NCBI GenBank assembly: GCA_013812515.1
Contig: JACCTI010000209.1
Location: 1-22,374, forward strand
Length of the DNA stretch: 22,374 nt
Direction: 5' to 3'
DNA from: Chthoniobacterales bacterium
GTDB taxonomy: Bacteria > Verrucomicrobiota > Verrucomicrobiia > Chthoniobacterales > UBA10450
The notes beneath the pieces were generated by a model, which saw nothing but the letters and a program-made list of their open reading frames with translations, was not told the origin of the DNA and did no database searches. Below, one piece after another: positions 19,785 to 22,374 of this stretch; positions within the stretch are counted from its first letter, which is position 1, and each line of letters begins with the position of its first letter. Position numbers and translations under genes: made by a program.

Positions 19785-20500
19785 GAGGGAGAGTTTAACT
19801 CCTTGAGGATTTCCGGGTCGCGCACGTCCGCCCAATCGCCGGCCAACTCGAGCGCCTGCACGCGCTTACCGGAAAGCGCGAGACCGCGAATCGCGTCCGT
19901 GAGCTCGAACTCTCCGCGCGGCGAACGCTGCAGCCGCGCCGTATAGTCGAAAATGCTCCGGCGGAACATGTAAACGCCGGCGTTGTACCAGGGGCTCGTC
20001 GGTTCGCCCGGCTGCTGCTTCTCACGCAGATCGGTCATGTTGAAACTACCGTCGACGAAAACGGCGCCGCCTTTGCTCACATCCTCGTTGCGCTTGACGC
20101 TGATGATTGCGTCCACATCGTCGCCGGGTAAAGCGAGGCGAGCGTAATTCGAGAATTCGATCAGAATGTCGCCATAGCTAAGGAGAAACGGTTCGTGGCC
20201 GCAGAATTCCCGTGCCAGCTCCACGACTTTGCCGGTTCCGTCCTGCACCAGCTGCGTCGCATACTCAATGCGGAGATCGAATTGCGCACCGTTCCCGAAA
20301 AAATCGCGCACAATGTCGGCCCGCCAGCCGACGACCAGCAGCACATCGCGAATGCCGGCGGGTCGCAGGCCTTCAATGATGTGCTGCAGGATCGGCCGGC
20401 CCTGCACTTGCAACATCGGCTTCGGCAGATCATTCGTCAGCTCCCGCATGCGCGTGCCGCGACCTGCTGCGAGCAGAACTGCTTTTGTGATCTGCCTCAT
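19781..20500 (-). CDS. Sugar-1-phosphate nucleotidyltransferase
   Basis: This 239-residue enzyme activates a sugar phosphate with a nucleoside triphosphate. The N-terminus AVLLAAGRGTRMRELTNDLPKP is the GxGTR nucleotide-binding signature with the conserved Lys. PFLLSYGDILIE carries the metal-binding Asp region, and PWYNAGVYMFRRSIFDY and GEFELTDAI are typical of the family. It lacks the left-handed beta-helix of GlmU, and its length fits the MurU, HddC and RfbF-like group; which sugar and nucleotide it uses cannot be told. The stop codon TAG lies inside the GTAG head of the adjoining REP-like hairpin. It is divergent from the DoxX-like gene. Confidence 0.9.
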   Translation of the reverse strand: MRQITKAVLLAAGRGTRMRELTNDLPKPMLQVQGRPILQHIIEGLRPAGIRDVLLVVGWRADIVRDFFGNGAQFDLRIEYATQLVQDGTGKVVELAREFCGHEPFLLSYGDILIEFSNYARLALPGDDVDAIISVKRNEDVSKGGAVFVDGSFNMTDLREKQQPGEPTSPWYNAGVYMFRRSIFDYTARLQRSPRGEFELTDAIRGLALSGKRVQALELAGDWADVRDPEILKELNSPS

Positions 20501-20512
20501 GAAATCTTTAAC

Positions 20513-20588
20513 CCTGCACTTTCACTTGCACATGCATTCCCCTGCCGGTGCAAGTGCAGGATTAATGTGAAGCGGATTTGCAATCCGC
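20513..20588. repeat. Two hairpin-forming inverted repeats between divergent genes
   Basis: The right arm at 20548-20560 (GTGCAAGTGCAGG) is the complement of CCTGCACTTGCAC. The left arm at 20513-20531 is the same but with six extra bases from a local duplication of CACTT. A second, separate hairpin follows: GCGGATT-TGC-AATCCGC at 20572-20588. They fill the gap between the nucleotidyltransferase and DoxX-like starts. They could be operators, transcript hairpins or further REP-type units; the sequence does not decide. Confidence 0.5.
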
Positions 20589-20613
20589 ACTCGATCACTT
20601 CAGCCTCCCGCGC

Positions 20614-21015
20614 ATGCGCATGGTTTTTCTGGCAAAGTATCGAGAGACCGGGCTCCTCATCATGCGAGTGAGTCTCGGCGTGCTTTTCATCATTCTCACC
20701 GGCCCGGTCCTGCTCTCAGGCCCCGCGCGCTGGGCAAATTTTGGCAGCGCAATCAGGAGCCTCGGTTTGCATTCGCACTATCAAATCTGGGGCTTCATCG
20801 GCGCGCTCTTCGGGTGTCTCGGGGGAGCGTTGATGATCTTCGGACTATTCTTCCGGCCAGGCGTGTTGCTCGTCTTCGCGATCACATTCGTCCATCTGCT
20901 CGGCGCGTTGGAAGGAGGCACATGGCGTGGAAATCTTGCCGCGGTTGAGCTCGCCTTGATCCTCCTTGGCCTGCTCTTCGTCGGCCCGGGGAAATACAGC
21001 GTGGACAAGAACTGA
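20614..21015 (+). CDS. DoxX family membrane protein
   Basis: This is a 133-residue protein with four hydrophobic helices: LLIMRVSLGVLFIILTGPVL, YQIWGFIGALFGCLGGALMI, VLLVFAITFVHLLGAL and LAAVELALILLGLLFVGPG. The four-helix layout and the closing pattern with G-x-Y-S-x-D fit the DoxX/SURF4-like family, whose members have been tied to thiosulfate oxidation or redox defence but mostly lack a known role. I chose the ATG at 20614; 20620 is equally possible and a TTG at 20578 would start inside a hairpin. It stands alone, with REP-like hairpins downstream. Confidence 0.78.
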   Translation: MRMVFLAKYRETGLLIMRVSLGVLFIILTGPVLLSGPARWANFGSAIRSLGLHSHYQIWGFIGALFGCLGGALMIFGLFFRPGVLLVFAITFVHLLGALEGGTWRGNLAAVELALILLGLLFVGPGKYSVDKN

Positions 21016-21085
21016 GGCTGCTCCGGATGTCATCCGAAGCAAGTCGCAGGTGATCACAAAAGCCGAGTTGCCAACGTCCCGAGTT

Positions 21086-21162
21086 GTAGCGGTGCTTCTG
21101 TCAAGCACCGGGCGCAGAGCGTAGCGACATCCGCGCCAGGCGTTTGACACAAACGCCTCTAC
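21086..21162. repeat. Inverted pair of GTAG-headed REP-like hairpins (second family)
   Basis: GTAG at 21086-21089 precedes GGTGCTT-CTGTC-AAGCACC (21091-21109). Facing it, AGGCGTTT-GACAC-AAACGCCT (21138-21158) is followed by CTAC at 21159-21162. Read from their heads, both units share TTGTAG, a GG start, a loop with TGTC and a closing CC, with compensating changes in the stem. The middle contains a further GTAG. The loop differs from the pair at 19.7 kb, so this is a second REP family. It lies after the DoxX-like gene. Confidence 0.68.
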
Positions 21163-21375
21163 AAGTAATCGCGCTTTTTTCGATTTCGCTTTGAAACGAC
21201 CATCAGTCTAGCTTCGAACCCAATCAGCGCCCGGCTACAAATCGCCCGCTTTGCGAGCACCTGGTTGTAACGTCGAATCTCCTCAACTTCCCACGCGTAA
21301 TGGGAACGAGAATTGTATCCGCCACCGAGAAAGCGGACCACGGCGCATGAGTCTGAGGGATCTATGGCAAATGTG

Positions 21376-21702
21376 TCATAGCCCGCGAGCGGCAAGAATG
21401 TAAGCCAGGACGTTTTCCCGCTGCTCTGGCCCGAGTCCGGAGCGTTTCGCCATCTGCGCCACAATGACGGGCCACTGCGCGCGAGTATGCTCGTTCAAGG
21501 CCGGCAAAGCATGGCACTCGGCACAACGACTCACAAACGCCGAGCGTCCGCTGTTTAGCCAGGCGAGATCGACCTGCTGCCGGCCTGTGGATTTCGCCAT
21601 CGCGGCCGTTACAGGGGGCGCGATTGGCGAAGGAACGGATTCGCAGCCAGCAAATGCGAGGACGGAAATAGATGAGAGGAGAATGGCGGCCTTGCTCGTC
21701 AT
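21376..21702 (-). CDS. Lipoprotein c-type cytochrome
   Basis: This is a 108-residue exported protein. The leader MTSKAAILLSSISVLAFAGC ends in a lipobox with Cys20, so it is lipid-anchored in the periplasm. SRCAECHALPAL holds the single haem c motif CAECH. A Met suited as distal ligand is present in WPVIVAQMAKRSGL, and ENVLAYILAARGL is the usual C-terminal helix. It resembles small electron-carrier cytochromes of class I. The ATG overlaps the stop of the beta-barrel gene as TAATG, so the two are translationally coupled and probably function together. The partner oxidase or reductase is unknown. Confidence 0.88.
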   Translation of the reverse strand: MTSKAAILLSSISVLAFAGCESVPSPIAPPVTAAMAKSTGRQQVDLAWLNSGRSAFVSRCAECHALPALNEHTRAQWPVIVAQMAKRSGLGPEQRENVLAYILAARGL

Positions 21703-22374
21703 TAAAACGAATAGCCGACGATCGTTCGTAGTTGGAAGTCAGGCTCGCCGACCGACTCCGTGAGCTGCGCCAAGGCCGTGGTCGTCGCCCACCAATTACC
21801 GGCGCGTAAGGAGACGTTCGGACCGGCGTAGACAACGCTCTCCTCCGCTTCCTCCCATTCCGGGAACGCGATCTCGTGCAGGAACTCTGCACCGATCAGT
21901 AAGCGCGGTGTCACTTCGTAACTAACGCCGAAAGTCTGCTGAAACTCTCCAGTGCGTTCCTCGAGACCTTCACCTTCCCACTCCGCTTCGAGCGAAGCGT
22001 TGTAGCCCAGAACAAAACGGCCGAGATTTTTCTGAAGGAGAACCTTACCCTCAAACCCCACGAGTTCTTCGCCGATCTTTAATTCGCCATAAAGCGCGGA
22101 GCCGAGCACGTGCGTTCCGGGGTTCGTCAGATTGTAAATCAGCTCAACCGCCGAGCCGGTATAAACAGTGCCATCATTCTCGACCGATCTGCCAGCGCGA
22201 TAGGTCCAGTCGGCGAAATAGATCGCCATTTGCAATCGATCGGTGAGGCCGAATTCGATTTCGTGCCGGAAGTCGAGTTGCTCGAAATCGCGATCTTCAT
22301 CCTTGTCCGTCCGCCAGGTGATCCAGCTTTCGAGTTCCCATGTACCAGGAGCCGCTGTCGTTGTCTCGTACACA
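21702..22374 (-). CDS. Outer-membrane beta-barrel protein, N-terminus outside window
   Basis: The visible 224 codons run off the right edge, so the signal peptide is missing. Alternating polar/hydrophobic strands with many Tyr, Trp and Phe are seen throughout (WELESWITWRTDKD, HEIEFGLTDRLQMAIYFADW, QQTFGVSYEVTPRLLIGAEF). The protein ends in TIVGYSF, the terminal aromatic residue recognised by the BAM complex. The start ETTTAAPGTWELE looks close to the mature N-terminus. I cannot name the family safely; uncharacterised transporter-like barrels have this look. It is the upstream gene of the cytochrome lipoprotein, overlapping by one base. Confidence 0.8.
   Translation of the reverse strand, partial: VYETTTAAPGTWELESWITWRTDKDEDRDFEQLDFRHEIEFGLTDRLQMAIYFADWTYRAGRSVENDGTVYTGSAVELIYNLTNPGTHVLGSALYGELKIGEELVGFEGKVLLQKNLGRFVLGYNASLEAEWEGEGLEERTGEFQQTFGVSYEVTPRLLIGAEFLHEIAFPEWEEAEESVVYAGPNVSLRAGNWWATTTALAQLTESVGEPDFQLRTIVGYSF

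Noticed and set aside
21159..21464. 101-codon open frame on the minus strand after the cytochrome gene
   Set aside because: Its first third overlaps the cytochrome gene in another frame; the rest has no recognisable domain or start signal and runs into the REP-like pair.

Overview
The window looks like a piece of a GC-rich bacterial chromosome, most likely from a Verrucomicrobiota soil lineage of the Chthoniobacter/Udaeobacter kind, with Acidobacteriota as the main alternative. This is an inference. It rests on the PadR-regulated orphan ABC permease (a type common in these two phyla), the short pyruvoyl Psd next to PssA, GTAG-headed REP-like hairpins between genes, and high GC with few strong Shine-Dalgarno sites. 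No rRNA, tRNA, CRISPR array, complete transposon or phage gene was seen.

Layout. Bases 1-1098 (minus) hold the N-terminal 366 codons of a radical SAM protein with a helix-hairpin-helix motif, of the putative DNA modification/repair type; it runs off the left edge. Bases 1388-4017 (plus) form a decay zone: a small two-helix membrane protein, a lipoprotein gene with a one-base frameshift, a response-regulator receiver gene with two opposite frameshifts, an intact flavoprotein amine oxidase of the sarcosine/N-methyltryptophan oxidase family, and the stump of a peptidase E gene. Bases 4112-7195 hold a PadR repressor with a palindrome over its likely promoter, overlapping a 900-residue permease of the ADOP type. 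A truncated SIMPL-domain gene (minus) and a PhnB-like VOC protein (plus) follow.

Bases 8219-12337 (minus) are a tight operon, read in the order MFS exporter, sugar-isomerase-like TIM barrel, UPF0104/LPG-synthase-type membrane protein, and RibD C-terminal-type reductase. Genes overlap or nearly touch. No product is known for this set, so it is the best candidate here for an undescribed pathway. A decayed ribbon-helix-helix antitoxin-like gene lies between this operon and clpB.

The right part is mostly housekeeping: clpB (plus) and gyrB (minus) converge on a perfect palindromic terminator. gyrB is divergent from a psd-pssA pair that would make phosphatidylethanolamine from CDP-diacylglycerol. 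A sugar-1-phosphate nucleotidyltransferase (minus) converges on pssA across an inverted pair of REP-like hairpins, one of which supplies its stop codon. A DoxX-like membrane protein, a second REP-like pair, a lipoprotein c-type cytochrome and a partial outer-membrane beta-barrel (minus, coupled by TAATG) finish the window.
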